This document shows positions 5,151 through 5,359 of a DNA stretch of 5,359 bases, in pieces. This DNA is from Betaproteobacteria bacterium (GTDB taxonomy: Bacteria; Pseudomonadota; Gammaproteobacteria; Burkholderiales; Burkholderiaceae_E). The stretch's first letter is position 1, and every line of letters starts with the position of its first letter. Made by a program: the position numbers and the translations under genes. Where the stretch lies: positions 1 through 5,359 of the forward strand of contig VGHV01000190.1 in the NCBI GenBank assembly GCA_016868095.1, given 5' to 3'. The notes under the pieces are model-generated. The model searched no databases. It worked only from the letters and a program-made list of their open reading frames with translations, and was not told the DNA's origin.

Positions 5151-5359
5151 TCATTGCTTGAAGGATTTAATCGTCTTCAACTGTAGCCTAAAGCTTCCCT
5201 CCTGCTTATCGGCGATTAATATGCCAAGCTCAATAACATCAGAAAACGAAAGTGGTGGCGCTTGAACCGACCTGCCGCGAAAGCTCGCGATGAACTGCGA
5301 GGTGGTGAAACGGTGCGTGTGCCAGGTAGCCTCTGAAACAAAGTCGGATTCGTAGGTCA
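5151..5359 (-). CDS. CIA30-family protein, C-terminal part (runs off the window)
   Basis: The last 68 or so residues of a minus-strand gene are visible, ending at TGA (plus 5151-5153); the start lies beyond the right edge. The sequence reads TYESDFVSEATWHTHRFTTS, then QFIASFRGRSVQAPPLSFSD, then VIELGILIADKQEGSFRLQL and KTIKSFKQ. The landmarks of the CIA30 C-terminus are in the right order and spacing: the W.THRF strand, F..SFRGR, APPL, and LG.LIADKQ.G.FRL. CIA30 domains have a jelly-roll fold like carbohydrate-binding modules. They are named after a fungal assembly factor of respiratory complex I, but in bacteria the role is mostly unknown. Stand-alone bacterial members are typically 160-200 residues, so about a third is seen here. 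A plus-strand open frame at 5071-5265 overlaps it and is a shadow. The frame is intact as far as visible. Confidence 0.88.
   Translation of the reverse strand, partial: TYESDFVSEATWHTHRFTTSQFIASFRGRSVQAPPLSFSDVIELGILIADKQEGSFRLQLKTIKSFKQ

Noticed and set aside
5071..5265. 64-codon plus-strand frame.
   Set aside because: Its right half is antisense to the clear CIA30 C-terminus and its composition (many Ser, Cys) is typical of a shadow frame.

Overview
The window looks like an accessory stretch of a Gram-negative, probably gammaproteobacterial, chromosome. Pointers are a CCA-encoding elongator-type tRNA with anticodon CAT, a lipobox lipoprotein, a CIA30-family protein and a DUF1648 membrane protein. 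This assignment rests on gene content only. Base composition is mixed, about half G+C by eye.

Layout, left to right. Positions 1-183 hold no gene, only a small hairpin. A minus-strand tRNA (184-260) has a near-consensus sigma-70 promoter at 312-340. A plus-strand, membrane-anchored calcineurin-like phosphoesterase (409-1263) is intact. Three plus-strand genes, all apparently broken, follow: a RimJ/RimL-like GNAT acetyltransferase (1410-1975; two in-frame stops and one lost base), an unrecognised gene (2049-2465; two in-frame stops) and a DUF1648 membrane protein (2906-3415; one TAA, with ribosome binding site and rest of frame intact). Between the last two, 2561-2905 is open in all three plus frames and stays unassigned. 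The rest reads on the minus strand: an intact beta-propeller-like lipoprotein (3526-4677) and, at the right edge, the C-terminal part of a CIA30 protein (5151-5359, running out of the window).

The most striking structure is a short palindromic repeat present four times (362-382, 1324-1344, 2538-2558, 4845-4865). Each copy is a 21-bp palindrome followed by a related tail, and all four point the same way. They divide the window into segments carrying unrelated genes, like cassettes separated by a common site. No integrase, attC core or cas gene is visible, so the role of the repeat is open.

The genes do not form an obvious pathway. The picture is a gene-poor, decaying accessory region next to a tRNA, with a dispersed hairpin repeat between its parts.
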